Assembly (NCBI RefSeq): GCF_019303495.1
Contig: NZ_JAEVFI010000007.1
Coordinates: 62,001 to 126,000, forward strand
From: Streptomyces sp. JJ66
GTDB taxonomy: Bacteria > Actinomycetota > Actinomycetes > Streptomycetales > Streptomycetaceae
Reading direction: 5' to 3'
Length of the DNA: 64,000 nucleotides
The notes under the pieces are model-generated. The model made no database searches and was not told where the DNA came from. It was given only the letters and a program-made list of their open reading frames with translations. Shown here one piece after another: positions 35,911 through 44,365 of this stretch (the stretch's first letter is position 1; every line of letters begins with the position of its first letter). Both the position numbers and the translations under genes were made by a program.

Positions 35911-36705
35911 TCAGGTGGCGGGGGTGTCGGCGGGTGCCTCGGCCGCGTCCAGCAGACGGCACACCGCCTCGTCCCAGCCGGTGCACACCTGCCGGGCCCG
36001 GTAGGCGTCCAGCCGGGCCCACGTCTCGGCCGACAGCCGCAGCCACGGGCTGCCGGGGTAGTAGCGCTCGACCAGCTCGTGCCACAGCGCGGCGGGCAGG
36101 CGGCAGGCGGCGTCCTTGGACCAGGAGACGCGGGCGGTGCGCAGCAGGCCGCCGGGGCCGTCGTAGAAGACGGTGCCGCTGAACTGGAAGTCCAGCGGCA
36201 CGTCCCCGTCGGTGACGGCCTTCAGGTACTTGGTGACGGCCAGCTCGGTGTCGTAGCCGCACGGCACCAGCAGGCCGGTGGTGGTCCGGGTGTCGAAGGC
36301 GGGCACCTGCACGGTGGTCTGCGTCCACGGCAGCGGGCGCAGGCCGTCGGCCCACTGGTCGGCGCCGCCGAACAGCTCCGCGAGGGCCGCGCGGGCGCGT
36401 GCGTCGTAGCGGCGCCGGGTGACGTCGATGCGCAGGGCCGTCGTCAGGCTGACGGAGCGGACGGGGCCGCCGCCGGTGCGGGAGAGTTCCACGGCGAACC
36501 GCAGCGTGGGAACGGCGGCGTACCGCTCCTGGGTGACACCGGTGACGGCGAAGTCCAGGTCCGGCACGGCGTGGTCCCCGGCGCCCGGCGCGGCGTGGCG
36601 GACAGCGCCCGGCCGGGCGCCGCCCCCCGCGCCCGGCCCGGTGCTGCCCCCGGCGCCCGGCCCGGCGGCACGGGGTGCGGCTCCCGTCCGCTCCGGGCCC
36701 GTCAT
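35911..36705 (-). CDS. DUF6084 family hydrogenase-cluster protein
   Basis: 264 residues. After a Gly/Pro/Ala-rich start (about 1-45) comes the conserved domain: DLDFAVTGVTQERYAAVPTLRFAVEL, RSVSLTTALRIDVTRRRYD, WADGLRPLPWTQTTVQVPAFD, LLVPCGYDTELAVTKYLKAV and PLDFQFSGTVFYDGPGGLLRTARVSW. I recall this as DUF6084, which occurs in actinobacterial group 1h hydrogenase clusters. No cofactor-binding motif and only two cysteines. It overlaps the stop of the 68-aa gene by 4 nt. Function unknown. Confidence 0.8.
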   Translation of the reverse strand: MTGPERTGAAPRAAGPGAGGSTGPGAGGGARPGAVRHAAPGAGDHAVPDLDFAVTGVTQERYAAVPTLRFAVELSRTGGGPVRSVSLTTALRIDVTRRRYDARARAALAELFGGADQWADGLRPLPWTQTTVQVPAFDTRTTTGLLVPCGYDTELAVTKYLKAVTDGDVPLDFQFSGTVFYDGPGGLLRTARVSWSKDAACRLPAALWHELVERYYPGSPWLRLSAETWARLDAYRARQVCTGWDEAVCRLLDAAEAPADTPAT

Positions 36706-36908
36706 GACGGGGAGAGGTTCGGCATGTCGGGCTGGATCGGCTCGCGCAGCGCCGCGTTGATGCCGGTGGAGCGGCGCATGGTGGAGCGGTCGTCGTCGGT
36801 GTGGCCCGGCTGGTGCTTGGCCTTGCCCTGGTGGTTGCCGCGCCGCACGCCCTTGGTGTGTGACGCCGCGTCGTTCTTGATGTCGGGTTTGCCTACGGAG
36901 ATGCCCAT
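36702..36908 (-). CDS. 68-aa hydrogenase-cluster protein
   Basis: 68 residues, very hydrophilic, begins MGISVGKPDIKNDAASHTKG, with a His/Lys-rich middle (GNHQGKAKHQPGHTDDD) and STMRRSTGINAALREPIQPDMPNL. No Cys, no helix of note; probably extended. It overlaps DUF5947 by 16 nt and DUF6084 by 4 nt. Conservation of this small gene in the cluster elsewhere should decide its reality; the tight overlaps argue for it. The His/Lys-rich part could contact metal or a partner protein. Confidence 0.7.
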   Translation of the reverse strand: MGISVGKPDIKNDAASHTKGVRRGNHQGKAKHQPGHTDDDRSTMRRSTGINAALREPIQPDMPNLSPS

Positions 36909-37612
36909 GACGCCTCCTGCTGGGTGCGGTTGTGGTGTGGAGCGCCGCCGGGGTCTGTGGCGGCGCCGGTGGCCGGCGCCGACAGCTCTGTCAGCTCTGT
37001 CAGCTCCGCGAAGAAGCCGTCAACGCGCTGCCACACCTCCTGGCCACCGCTGAGTCCCTTCCAGTGTGCGCGCACCAGGGCCGCCAGGCGGTAGCAGTCG
37101 TCCAGCGGCAGCAGCCAGTGTTCGCGCCGGTCGCGGGCCCGGTGGACGAGCAGCGCCTCGACGTCGTCGGCGAGGTCGGCCAGCGCGGGGTGTTTGGCGG
37201 TCACCTCGTGCCAGACCCCGGCGTCCGGGTGCGCGCGCAGGGTGCCCAGGGGGCTGGGGTAGCGGGCGGTGACCTCGCCGGAGGCCGCGTGCCGGGTGAG
37301 GAACACCAGGTCCACGGGCAGCCCGAGCCCGGCCCACAGGGCGTCGTCGATCGTGTCGTCCGGCAGTCGCAGGCGGCGGCGCGGCAGCAGGCGGTAGTGC
37401 GCGCCGCCGGCCGCCTGCCGGTCGAACAGCAGGGCGCAGGCGCGGCAGGCGCAGGACACCTCGTCGGAGAGCAGGTCGAGCAGGTGCCGGTGGGCCTCGT
37501 CCAGCGGCTGCGCGCACAGGTCGCAGCGTTCCCCGGCCGCTTCGGCGTGGCGCGGGTCGCGGGCCGCGGCGCGGTGGGCCACGGCCCGCAGCCGGGAGGC
37601 GGGGGCGGTCAC
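36893..37612 (-). CDS. DUF5947 family protein with Cys cluster
   Basis: 239 residues from a GTG overlapping the NifU-like stop by 4 nt. Near the N-terminus it has CDLC (about 30-33) followed some 20 residues on by CACRAC (about 53-58), five Cys in a layout able to bind Zn or an iron-sulfur/rubredoxin-type centre. The remainder is mixed alpha/beta: LPRRRLRLPDDTIDDALWAGLGLPVDLVFLTRH, VTARYPSPLGTLRAHPDAGVWHEV, and LVHRARDRREHWLLPLDDCYRLAALVRAHWKGLSGG. I recall DUF5947 from group 1h hydrogenase operons. A candidate electron-transfer or metallocluster-assembly protein; not proven. Confidence 0.82.
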   Translation of the reverse strand: MTAPASRLRAVAHRAAARDPRHAEAAGERCDLCAQPLDEAHRHLLDLLSDEVSCACRACALLFDRQAAGGAHYRLLPRRRLRLPDDTIDDALWAGLGLPVDLVFLTRHAASGEVTARYPSPLGTLRAHPDAGVWHEVTAKHPALADLADDVEALLVHRARDRREHWLLPLDDCYRLAALVRAHWKGLSGGQEVWQRVDGFFAELTELTELSAPATGAATDPGGAPHHNRTQQEASWASP

Positions 37613-38223
37613 GGCGTGCCGCCCACCGGGGCCGGGCGCTGGAACAGCGCGTCCACCGGGATGACGGGCGCCGGGGCGGCCGGTGCCGCCGCCCGCTCCA
37701 CCTGGACGTCGGCCAGCTCCGGCGCGGCGGCGGTCAGCGCGTCGCGCACCGTCTGCTCGGGCGGTACCGGGGGCGGTGAGCAGCCCTTGGTGGTGCCGGT
37801 CAGCCGCACGTGGGCGGTGGCGTCCGTCAGCTGTGCGACGTCCAGTTCCAGGCCCAGTCCGCGCAGGTGCCCGGCCGCCGCGTCCAGGGCGCGGCGGGCG
37901 CGGGCGGCGGGCGGGTCGGGGTGCAGGTCGTGCACCAGCAGCAGGTGCCCGACCAGTTCGTCGTCCGCCAGCCGCCGCGCCAGCGCGTCGCCGCCCGCCT
38001 GTTCCGCGTGGTGCAGGACGCGGGCGAGGGCGTCACCGTAGAGGCCGACCAGTGTCTCGACGGTCTCCCGGGCCCGGGCCGCCGCCGCGCTGTCGGGCAG
38101 CGCGTCGAGTCCGCCCAGCTGCTCCTCGGCGCGCCGCACCTGCTCGCGGGCGAACGCGTCGTCCCACCCGGGGTGCTCCCGCTGCTCCTGGCGTGCCATC
38201 TGGTCCCCGGCGTCCCCGGTCAC
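37609..38223 (-). CDS. NifU-C-like protein with a degenerate CxxC
   Basis: 204 residues. The GTG at 38223 overlaps the large-subunit stop (GTGA); an internal ATG at 38199 is an alternative. The first ~110 residues are helical (AREQVRRAEEQLGGLDALPDS, LYGDALARVLHHAEQAGGDALARRL). The C-terminal part matches the NifU scaffold domain: LGLELDVAQLTDATAHVRLTG followed by TTKGCSPPP and then VRDALTAAAPELADVQVE. Where NifU has C-x2-C, this protein has a single Cys (GTTKGCS), the only Cys in the chain. In Mycobacterium the gene at this position after hhyL is, as I recall, implicated in electron relay; the parallel is positional only. Confidence 0.82.
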   Translation of the reverse strand: MTGDAGDQMARQEQREHPGWDDAFAREQVRRAEEQLGGLDALPDSAAAARARETVETLVGLYGDALARVLHHAEQAGGDALARRLADDELVGHLLLVHDLHPDPPAARARRALDAAAGHLRGLGLELDVAQLTDATAHVRLTGTTKGCSPPPVPPEQTVRDALTAAAPELADVQVERAAAPAAPAPVIPVDALFQRPAPVGGTP

Positions 38224-40019
38224 GCTCCCACCGCGCCGAAGGTCGGCGAGTGGGACTGGGTGAGGGTCTTGCCGCCGCCGAGGTACATGTGCACGCCGCA
38301 GGGCAGGCAGGGGTCGAAGCTGCGCACGGTGCGCATGATGTCGATGCCCTTGAAGTTCTCCGGGCCGTTCTCCTCGAAGATCGGGCAGCCTTGTACCGCG
38401 TCCTCGTACGGGCCGGGGGTGCCGTAGGTGTCGCGCGGGCTGGCGTTCCACGGGGTGGGCGGGTACGGGTGGTAGTTGGCGATCTTCTTGTCCCGGATCA
38501 CCAGGTGGTGGGAGAGGACGCCGCGCACCGCCTCGTGGAAGCCGACGCCGATGCCCTCGTCCGGCACGGTGAAGTCCTCGAACACCTTGGTGCGCCCGGC
38601 GCGGACCTCGTTCAGGGCCTTCTCCACGAAGTACATCGCCATTCCGGCCGCGTAGGCGACGAAGTACATGCGGGCGCGGTTGCGCTCGATGGTGTTCGGG
38701 AAGGGCGGCGGCGTCCATTCGAGGTTGACCTCGGGCATGCCCGGCGTCTTCGGCAGGTCGATGCGCACGCTGTGCCCGGTGGAGTGCACGTAGGGGGTGC
38801 GCACCTTGCCCGCCAGGGCGGTGGCCCACAGGCGGGCGATGGGGCCGCCTCCGGTGTCCAGGGCGAGGTGGTCGCCGTTGCGCGGATCGACCCAGCGCGG
38901 GCTCATCACCCAGCTGTACTTGCCGCCGTCGGTCAGGTCGCGCTTTTGCGGTGCGGGCAGCGTGGTCTGGTTCCACGGGTGGCGCTTGTCCACGGGGTTG
39001 CCCAGCGGGTCCCGGTCAACGTAGACCTCCTCGCTGGTCCAGTCCTCGTAGTAGGAGCTGCCGAGCAGGATGCGCATGCCGAGGTTGATATCGACCAGGT
39101 TCGTGGTCACCAGCTCGTTGTCCACGACGATGCCGGGGGTGACGAACATGGCGTTCCCCCACTCGTTCATCGTCCGGTAGCGGTAGTCCACGACCTCCGG
39201 GTCCTGGAAGGCGCCCCAGCAGCCCAGCAGGGTGCGGCGGCGGCCGACCTCCTCGTAGCCGGGCAGCGCCTCGTAGAAGAAGTCGAAGACGTCGTCGTTC
39301 ATGGCGACGGCGCGCTTGACGAAGTCCAGGCAGCGGGTGAGGCGCACCAGGTAGTCGGTGAAGAGCTGCGGGGTGGCCACGGTGCCGACGCCGCCGGGGT
39401 AGAGCGTCGAGGGGTGCACGTGGCGCCCCTCCATCAGGCAGCACATCTCGCGGGTGAGGCGGCTCATGACGAGCGCCTCCTTGTAGGTGCTGCCCTCGAA
39501 GGGGTTGAAGGAGCGCATGATGTCGGCCATCGTGCGGAAGCCGTGCTGGTCGCCGCGCGGCGCGGGGGTGCGCTCGGCCCGCTCCCACACGCCCGGGTTG
39601 GTCTCCTTGACCATGCGCTCGCAGTAGTCGACGAAGACCAGGTTGTCCTGGAAGATCGTGTGGTCGAACATGTACTCGGCGGCTTCGCCGAGGTTCATGA
39701 TGTAGTCCGCGAGCGGCGGCGGCTTGACGCCGTAGGCCATGTTCTGGGCGTAGATCGAGCACACGGCGTGGTTGTCGCCGCAGATGCCACAGATGCGGCT
39801 GGTGATGAAGTGCGCGTCCCGTGGGTCCTTGCCCTTCATGAAGACGCTGTAGCCGCGGAAGATCGACGAGGTGGAGCGGCACTCGGCCACCCGCTTGTTC
39901 TGGAAGTCGATCTTGGTGTAGATGCCGAGGTTGCCGACGATGCGGGTGATCGGGTCGAAGGCGACCTCGGTGAGCTGACCCGGCGGGGCCTCGGCCGGAC
40001 GGGACTGGGTGGCGGTCAC
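38220..40019 (-). CDS. hhyL: [NiFe]-hydrogenase large subunit, group 1h (group 5)
   Basis: 599 residues. The two nickel-iron ligand motifs are intact: RICGICGDNH with Cys77 and Cys80, and FDPCLPCGVH with Cys571 and Cys574, followed by a 22-residue C-terminal tail after His577 that the maturation protease would remove. Also VDINLGMRILLGSS and MRMNPFEG-type SFNPFEGSTYKEAL region typical of the actinobacterial clade. The enzyme oxidises H2; members of this group scavenge atmospheric traces at high affinity and tolerate O2. Cytoplasmic: no signal peptide. Downstream of the small subunit by 52 nt in the same operon. Confidence 0.96.
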   Translation of the reverse strand: MTATQSRPAEAPPGQLTEVAFDPITRIVGNLGIYTKIDFQNKRVAECRSTSSIFRGYSVFMKGKDPRDAHFITSRICGICGDNHAVCSIYAQNMAYGVKPPPLADYIMNLGEAAEYMFDHTIFQDNLVFVDYCERMVKETNPGVWERAERTPAPRGDQHGFRTMADIMRSFNPFEGSTYKEALVMSRLTREMCCLMEGRHVHPSTLYPGGVGTVATPQLFTDYLVRLTRCLDFVKRAVAMNDDVFDFFYEALPGYEEVGRRRTLLGCWGAFQDPEVVDYRYRTMNEWGNAMFVTPGIVVDNELVTTNLVDINLGMRILLGSSYYEDWTSEEVYVDRDPLGNPVDKRHPWNQTTLPAPQKRDLTDGGKYSWVMSPRWVDPRNGDHLALDTGGGPIARLWATALAGKVRTPYVHSTGHSVRIDLPKTPGMPEVNLEWTPPPFPNTIERNRARMYFVAYAAGMAMYFVEKALNEVRAGRTKVFEDFTVPDEGIGVGFHEAVRGVLSHHLVIRDKKIANYHPYPPTPWNASPRDTYGTPGPYEDAVQGCPIFEENGPENFKGIDIMRTVRSFDPCLPCGVHMYLGGGKTLTQSHSPTFGAVGA

Positions 40020-40071
40020 TGGGAGCGGTCCTCTCCTGATGCGTGCGTCCTGGGGGCGTGGGGCGTGCGGA

Positions 40072-41127
40072 TCAGCGTCCGGTCCACCTCGGTGCGTAGC
40101 CGGAGGTCAGCTCGGAGCGGTTGTGGCGCCACTTGGGTTCGTGGTTGGCGGTGCGGTTGGTGATCGCGCGCAGGGAGCGCACGAGGGGGCCGTAGGTGGA
40201 GGACAGCAGCGCGGAGGACACGCTGCCGCCGGGTGGCTCGTCCATGAACGGCATGAACTTGTCCGGGAAGCCCGGCATGGTGCAGGCGATGCAGATGCCG
40301 CCGACGTTGGGGCAGCCGCCGATGCCGTCCATCCAGCCGCGCTTGGTGACGTTGCAGTTGACCACCGGACCCCAGCAGCCGACCTTCACCTGGCACTTGG
40401 GCGAGTTGTAGTCCTTGGCGAAGTCGCCCTGCTCGTAGTAGGCGGCCCGGTCGCAGCCCTCGTGCACGGTCTTGCCGAACAGCCAGGTGGGGCGCAGCTG
40501 GTCGTCCAGCGGGATGGTGGGCGCCATTCCGGCCGCCTGGTAGAGCAGCCAGGTCAGCGTCTCCATGAAGTTGTCCGGCTGGACGGGGCAGCCGGGGACG
40601 TTGATGACCGGCAGGCCGCCAGCCGAGCGGAAGTCCCAGCCCAGGTAGTCCGCCAGGCCCATGCAGCCGGTGGGGTTGCCCGCCATGGCGTGGATGCCGC
40701 CGTAGGTGGCGCAGGTGCCGATGGCGACGACGGCCAGCGCCTTGGGGGCCAGCAGGTCCAGCCAGGTGTTCAGCGGGCGGGGCTCGCCGGTGTCCGGGTC
40801 GTTGCCCATCGACGTCCAGTAGCCCTCGCCGTTGATGTTCTCGTTGGGGATGGACCCCTCGACCACCAGCACGAACGGCGCGTCCAGCTCGCCGCGCGCC
40901 GCCTGGTGGAAGGCGTGCAGGAAGTCCTCGCCCGTCTCGTAGGCGAGGACCTTGTTGTGCAGGTGCACCTTGGGCAGGCCGGGGATCGCGCCCAGCACGA
41001 CGTCCTCCAGGCTGGGCAGGGAGGCGGCGGTGACCGAGACGGTGTCGCCGTCGCAGCTCATGCCTTCGGAGGTCCACAGGATGTGTACCTCGTCCACGCC
41101 GCTGGGGGCGGCCGTTTCGGTGGTCAT
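40072..41127 (-). CDS. hhyS: [NiFe]-hydrogenase small subunit, group 1h (group 5)
   Basis: 351 residues from the ATG at 41127 (MTTETAAPSG; GGAAGGAAGG upstream). There is no Tat signal and no C-terminal anchor. Proximal cluster region: WTSEGMSCDGD, with Cys25 and Asp28 where standard hydrogenases have C-x2-C; this Cys3Asp1 ligation is known from the O2-insensitive R. eutropha actinobacterial-type enzyme. Other ligands: AIGTCATYGG, VPGCPVQPDN, and the medial/distal region HEGCDRAAYYEQGDF, CQVKVGCWGPVVNCN, GGCPNVGGICIACTMPGFPD. The subunit carries electrons from the active site to an unidentified acceptor. Confidence 0.96.
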   Translation of the reverse strand: MTTETAAPSGVDEVHILWTSEGMSCDGDTVSVTAASLPSLEDVVLGAIPGLPKVHLHNKVLAYETGEDFLHAFHQAARGELDAPFVLVVEGSIPNENINGEGYWTSMGNDPDTGEPRPLNTWLDLLAPKALAVVAIGTCATYGGIHAMAGNPTGCMGLADYLGWDFRSAGGLPVINVPGCPVQPDNFMETLTWLLYQAAGMAPTIPLDDQLRPTWLFGKTVHEGCDRAAYYEQGDFAKDYNSPKCQVKVGCWGPVVNCNVTKRGWMDGIGGCPNVGGICIACTMPGFPDKFMPFMDEPPGGSVSSALLSSTYGPLVRSLRAITNRTANHEPKWRHNRSELTSGYAPRWTGR

Positions 41128-41208
41128 CGCGCCTTCCTTCCCGGCCGCCAGCGCCCTGCTGCCGTCCCGATCGCTCACCTCGTGCAGGCTGACACGCGGC
41201 GAAAAAGC

Positions 41209-42891
41209 TCACAAATCGGACACGCGGGGGGTGGGTTCGGTGTACCCGGCCAGGTGTTCGGGCGTCCGCGCGGGCCGGGCCTTGCGCACGAAGGCCGCGC
41301 GCAGGGTGTGGTACGGCGCGCCCGCGTCGAAGAACGTCTGGCGCATCCGGGCCAGCTCCGCCTCCCGGTAGGCCCCCAGCGGCCGGTGCGCCTCGTCCCG
41401 CTCCCGGGCCGCCTTCTTCGCCGCGATCCGGCCCGGCAGCTGCGCCGACGCGGTGAGCCGTACGGCCAGCCGGGTGACCTCGGCACCGAAACCGCCCGGC
41501 GGCACCGGCACCAGGCGGTCCACCAGCCCCGCCCGGTGCGCCGCCGCCGCGCTCACCGGCAGCGCGCGCTCCGTCAGCTCGCGCGCCGCCGCCTCGCCCA
41601 CCCGGCGCGGCAGCACGTACGTCCAGAACTCCGACCCGTACAGCCCCATCAGCCGGTAGTGCGGGTTGAGCACCACCCCTTCCCGGCACCACACCTCGTC
41701 GGCCGCCAGCGCCAGCATCACACCGCCAGCCGCCGCGTTCCCGGCCAGCGCCGCCACCACCAGCCGGTCCCCGGTGGTCAGCACCGCCTCCACCAGGTCG
41801 TCCATGGCCCGGATGGTCGCCCACGACTCCGCCGCCGGATCGGCCGCCGCCTCGATCGCGCCCAGGTGGATGCCGTTGCAGAAGAAGTCCCGGGTGCCGC
41901 CCAGCACCAGCACGTCCGTCGGCCGGGTACACGCGAACCGGTACGCCTGCAGCAGCCTGCGGCACTGCTCCGCGCTCATCGCCCCGCCGGGGAAGGACCA
42001 CCGCAGGAACCCCGCCGACCCCTCCTCGGCGTACCAGATGTCCCGGTAGGTCTCGCGCCGCGCCGGTGACCACAGCGACGCGGGCACCTCCGGAGCCCCC
42101 GCCCCCACCTGCTCCGCCGCCGCCCGCCGGAACGTGCGCGGCCCGCCCGGACGCCGGCGGGGCCGCACCTCGGGAATCCACACCGCCCCGTCCGCCGTCG
42201 CCCGGCACACCGCGCCGTGCCGCGTGGCCAGCACCTGGCCCGGGCGGCCCCGCAGCCGGTCCTCGCGGCAGCCCCCGTGCAGGTACCAGTCACCGTCCAG
42301 CACGCCCGGCTGGGAGTGCGCCGCCCGCAGCTTGCGCAGCACCACCTCGGTGGAATCCGCCGCCCAGTCGATGCGCCGCTCCTCCTGCCGCACGACGGGC
42401 CGCCACCGCCCCGCACCGGCCCGGCGCGGCACGTACGTTCCCGACGCGAACCGCTCCACCGCCTCCAGCACCGCCCCGCTCGCCGCGTCCGCCAGCTCAC
42501 CCCGGTACAGCGCGCTCTTGCCCACGCCCGGCGGCACCGGAAACGACGCCGACGCCCACACCGGCCCGCCGTCCAGCTCCGCCTCGGCCTGCAACACCGT
42601 CACGCCCCACTCGGTGACCCCGTCCAGCAGCGCCCGGTCCAGCGCCGAGGGACCCCGGTCACCCGGCGGTCCCGGGTGCACCACCAGGCACGGGTACGCC
42701 GACCACACCTCGCGCGGGATGGCCCGCGTCAGCATCGGCGCGATCACCAGCTGGGGGTCGTGGGCCCGCACCGCGTCCGCGAACCCGTCCACCGCCAGCT
42801 CGACCGCCACCCGGTGCCGACGGTCGGTCAGCTCGGTGAAGACCCGCTGTGTCAGGCTGTTGAAGGCACTCGCCAGAAGCAGGATGCGCAC
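41209..42891 (-). CDS. hypX: HypX, CO-ligand-forming hydrogenase maturation protein
   Basis: 560 residues from the second of two in-frame GTGs, with GGGAGG 5 nt upstream. N-terminal formyl-tetrahydrofolate-binding transferase domain (VRILLLASAFNSLTQRVFTEL, VIAPMLTRAIPREVW, CLVVHPGPPGDRGPSALDRALLDG; about 1-250) fused to an enoyl-CoA-hydratase/isomerase domain (FFCNGIHLGAIEAAADPA, ALAGNAAAGGVMLALAADEVW, NPHYRLMGLYGSEFWTYVLP; about 300-540). HypX takes formyl-THF and generates the CO ligand of the NiFe site under aerobic conditions. The presence here fits an oxygen-respiring host. First gene of the minus arm; separated from the small subunit by ~80 nt. Confidence 0.92.
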   Translation of the reverse strand: MRILLLASAFNSLTQRVFTELTDRRHRVAVELAVDGFADAVRAHDPQLVIAPMLTRAIPREVWSAYPCLVVHPGPPGDRGPSALDRALLDGVTEWGVTVLQAEAELDGGPVWASASFPVPPGVGKSALYRGELADAASGAVLEAVERFASGTYVPRRAGAGRWRPVVRQEERRIDWAADSTEVVLRKLRAAHSQPGVLDGDWYLHGGCREDRLRGRPGQVLATRHGAVCRATADGAVWIPEVRPRRRPGGPRTFRRAAAEQVGAGAPEVPASLWSPARRETYRDIWYAEEGSAGFLRWSFPGGAMSAEQCRRLLQAYRFACTRPTDVLVLGGTRDFFCNGIHLGAIEAAADPAAESWATIRAMDDLVEAVLTTGDRLVVAALAGNAAAGGVMLALAADEVWCREGVVLNPHYRLMGLYGSEFWTYVLPRRVGEAAARELTERALPVSAAAAHRAGLVDRLVPVPPGGFGAEVTRLAVRLTASAQLPGRIAAKKAARERDEAHRPLGAYREAELARMRQTFFDAGAPYHTLRAAFVRKARPARTPEHLAGYTEPTPRVSDL

Positions 42892-43057
42892 GGCCACCTC
42901 CCAGGGCACGGGGATCAGGACAGGCCGCCGATCCTGACGCCCCCTCCCGCCCCGCCCGCCGCACGCCACGCCCCGGTGTCGGCCGCACGGGGGGAAATCG
43001 TCACCCCAGGGCCGCGCCGTCCCCTCCCCGGGCACCCGGAATGCCACCGTGAACCCG

Positions 43058-43417
43058 ATGCACGAACTGTCGATCGCCACCGCCGTCGTCGAAAGCGCCG
43101 AGGCCGCCGCCCGGCGGCACGGCGCCACCTGTGTCGGCTCCGTGCGGCTGCGCGTCGGCGAGCTGTCCGGCGTCGTCCCCGACGCCCTGCGCTTCTCCTT
43201 CGAACTCGCCGCCGCCGGGACCGCGCTGGAAGGCGCTGCGCTGGAGATCGAGGACGTGCCCGCCCGCGCCCGCTGCGCCACCTGCCCCGGTGACTTCCCC
43301 GTCGGCTCCCCGCCCGACCTGCGGTGCCCCCGCTGCGAGGGCTCGGCCGCCGAACTGGTCAGCGGGCGGGAACTGGAACTGGCCGCCGTAACGCTACCTT
43401 CAGGAGTGACCCCGTGA
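43058..43417 (+). CDS. hypA: Hydrogenase nickel incorporation protein HypA
   Basis: 119 residues starting MHELSIATAVVESAEAAA, with the N-terminal nickel-binding His2-Glu3 motif. C-terminal zinc finger ARCATCPGDFPVGSPPDLRCPRCEGSA (C-x2-C ... C-x2-C). HypA passes nickel to the large-subunit precursor together with HypB. An upstream in-frame GTG at 43049 is less likely. First gene of the plus-strand maturation operon, overlapping hypB by 4 nt. Confidence 0.95.
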   Translation: MHELSIATAVVESAEAAARRHGATCVGSVRLRVGELSGVVPDALRFSFELAAAGTALEGAALEIEDVPARARCATCPGDFPVGSPPDLRCPRCEGSAAELVSGRELELAAVTLPSGVTP

Positions 43418-44337
43418 TGTGCCGGACCGTTGACCTGCGCCACGCGGTGCTGGCGAAGAACGACGGCCTCGCCGCCAGCCTCCGCGCCGACCTGGCCGGG
43501 CGCGGCGTCACCGCCGTCAACCTCATGTCCAGCCCCGGCAGCGGCAAGACGGCGCTGCTGGAACGCGTGCTCACCCGCGCCGGTGAACGTCACCTCGCCG
43601 CCGCCGCCCTCACCGCCGACCTCGCCACCGAGAACGACGCCCGCCGCCTCGCCCGCTCCGGCGCCCCGGTCCAGCAGGTCCTCACTGGCGGCCTGTGCCA
43701 CCTGGAGTGCGAGCAGGTCCGCGCCCACCTCACCGACTGGCTCCCGGCGGGCGTACGGGCGCTGTTCATCGAGAACGTCGGCAACCTGGTCTGCCCCGCC
43801 TCCTACGACCTGGGCGAATCCCTGCGCGTGGTGCTGATGTCGGTCACCGAGGGCGAGGACAAGCCGGTCAAGTACCCCACCGCCTTCGGCCTCGCCCACC
43901 TGGTGGTACTCACCAAGACCGACCTCGCCGACGCCGTGGAGTTCGACTTCCCCGCCTTCACCGCCCACGTCGAGCAGGTCAACCCCGGCGTCGAGATCGT
44001 GCACTCCTCCGCCCGCACGGGAGAGGGCGTCGAACCGCTCCTGGACCGCGTGCTCGCCACGTGCAGCGGCGTGACGCCCCACCAGCCCGTGCTGGCCGCC
44101 CAGCACCTGGCCCACCACGCCCACGACCACGGCCCCGGCGGGCATGACCCCGGCGGCCATGACCACGGCGGCCCCGACGCCGACGGCCACCACGCCCCGG
44201 CACGCGGAGCCCACGACCACGACAGCCCCGGGACGCACGGCCACACGCCGGACGAGGCGGAGGCGGACGGGCTGACCCGGACGCTCAACGCCCCGGCCGC
44301 ACCCGGACGGGTGACGGACCCGAGCCACCAGGGCTGA
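43414..44337 (+). CDS. hypB: Hydrogenase nickel incorporation GTPase HypB with C-terminal His-rich tail
   Basis: 307 residues from the GTG at 43414, which overlaps the hypA stop (ATG at 43417 is an alternative). SIMIBI GTPase: G1 SSPGSGKT (about 39-46), metal-site Cys/His CHLECEQVRAHL, IENVGNLVCPASYDLGE (G3), and VLTKTDLADA (G4). The last ~85 residues form a His-rich stretch (HHAHDHGPGGHDPGGHDHGG and onward), unusual because HypB normally keeps its His-rich nickel store at the N-terminus. GTP hydrolysis drives nickel transfer to the large subunit. Confidence 0.94.
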   Translation: MMCRTVDLRHAVLAKNDGLAASLRADLAGRGVTAVNLMSSPGSGKTALLERVLTRAGERHLAAAALTADLATENDARRLARSGAPVQQVLTGGLCHLECEQVRAHLTDWLPAGVRALFIENVGNLVCPASYDLGESLRVVLMSVTEGEDKPVKYPTAFGLAHLVVLTKTDLADAVEFDFPAFTAHVEQVNPGVEIVHSSARTGEGVEPLLDRVLATCSGVTPHQPVLAAQHLAHHAHDHGPGGHDPGGHDHGGPDADGHHAPARGAHDHDSPGTHGHTPDEAEADGLTRTLNAPAAPGRVTDPSHQG

Positions 44338-44365
44338 GCCGGAGCGGACCGAGCGGACTTCACCC

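Noticed and set aside
43324..43413. In-frame upstream extension of hypB
   Set aside because: Runs through the hypA zinc-finger codons in another frame; the GTG/ATG at 43414/43417 has the ribosome site and yields the family N-terminus.
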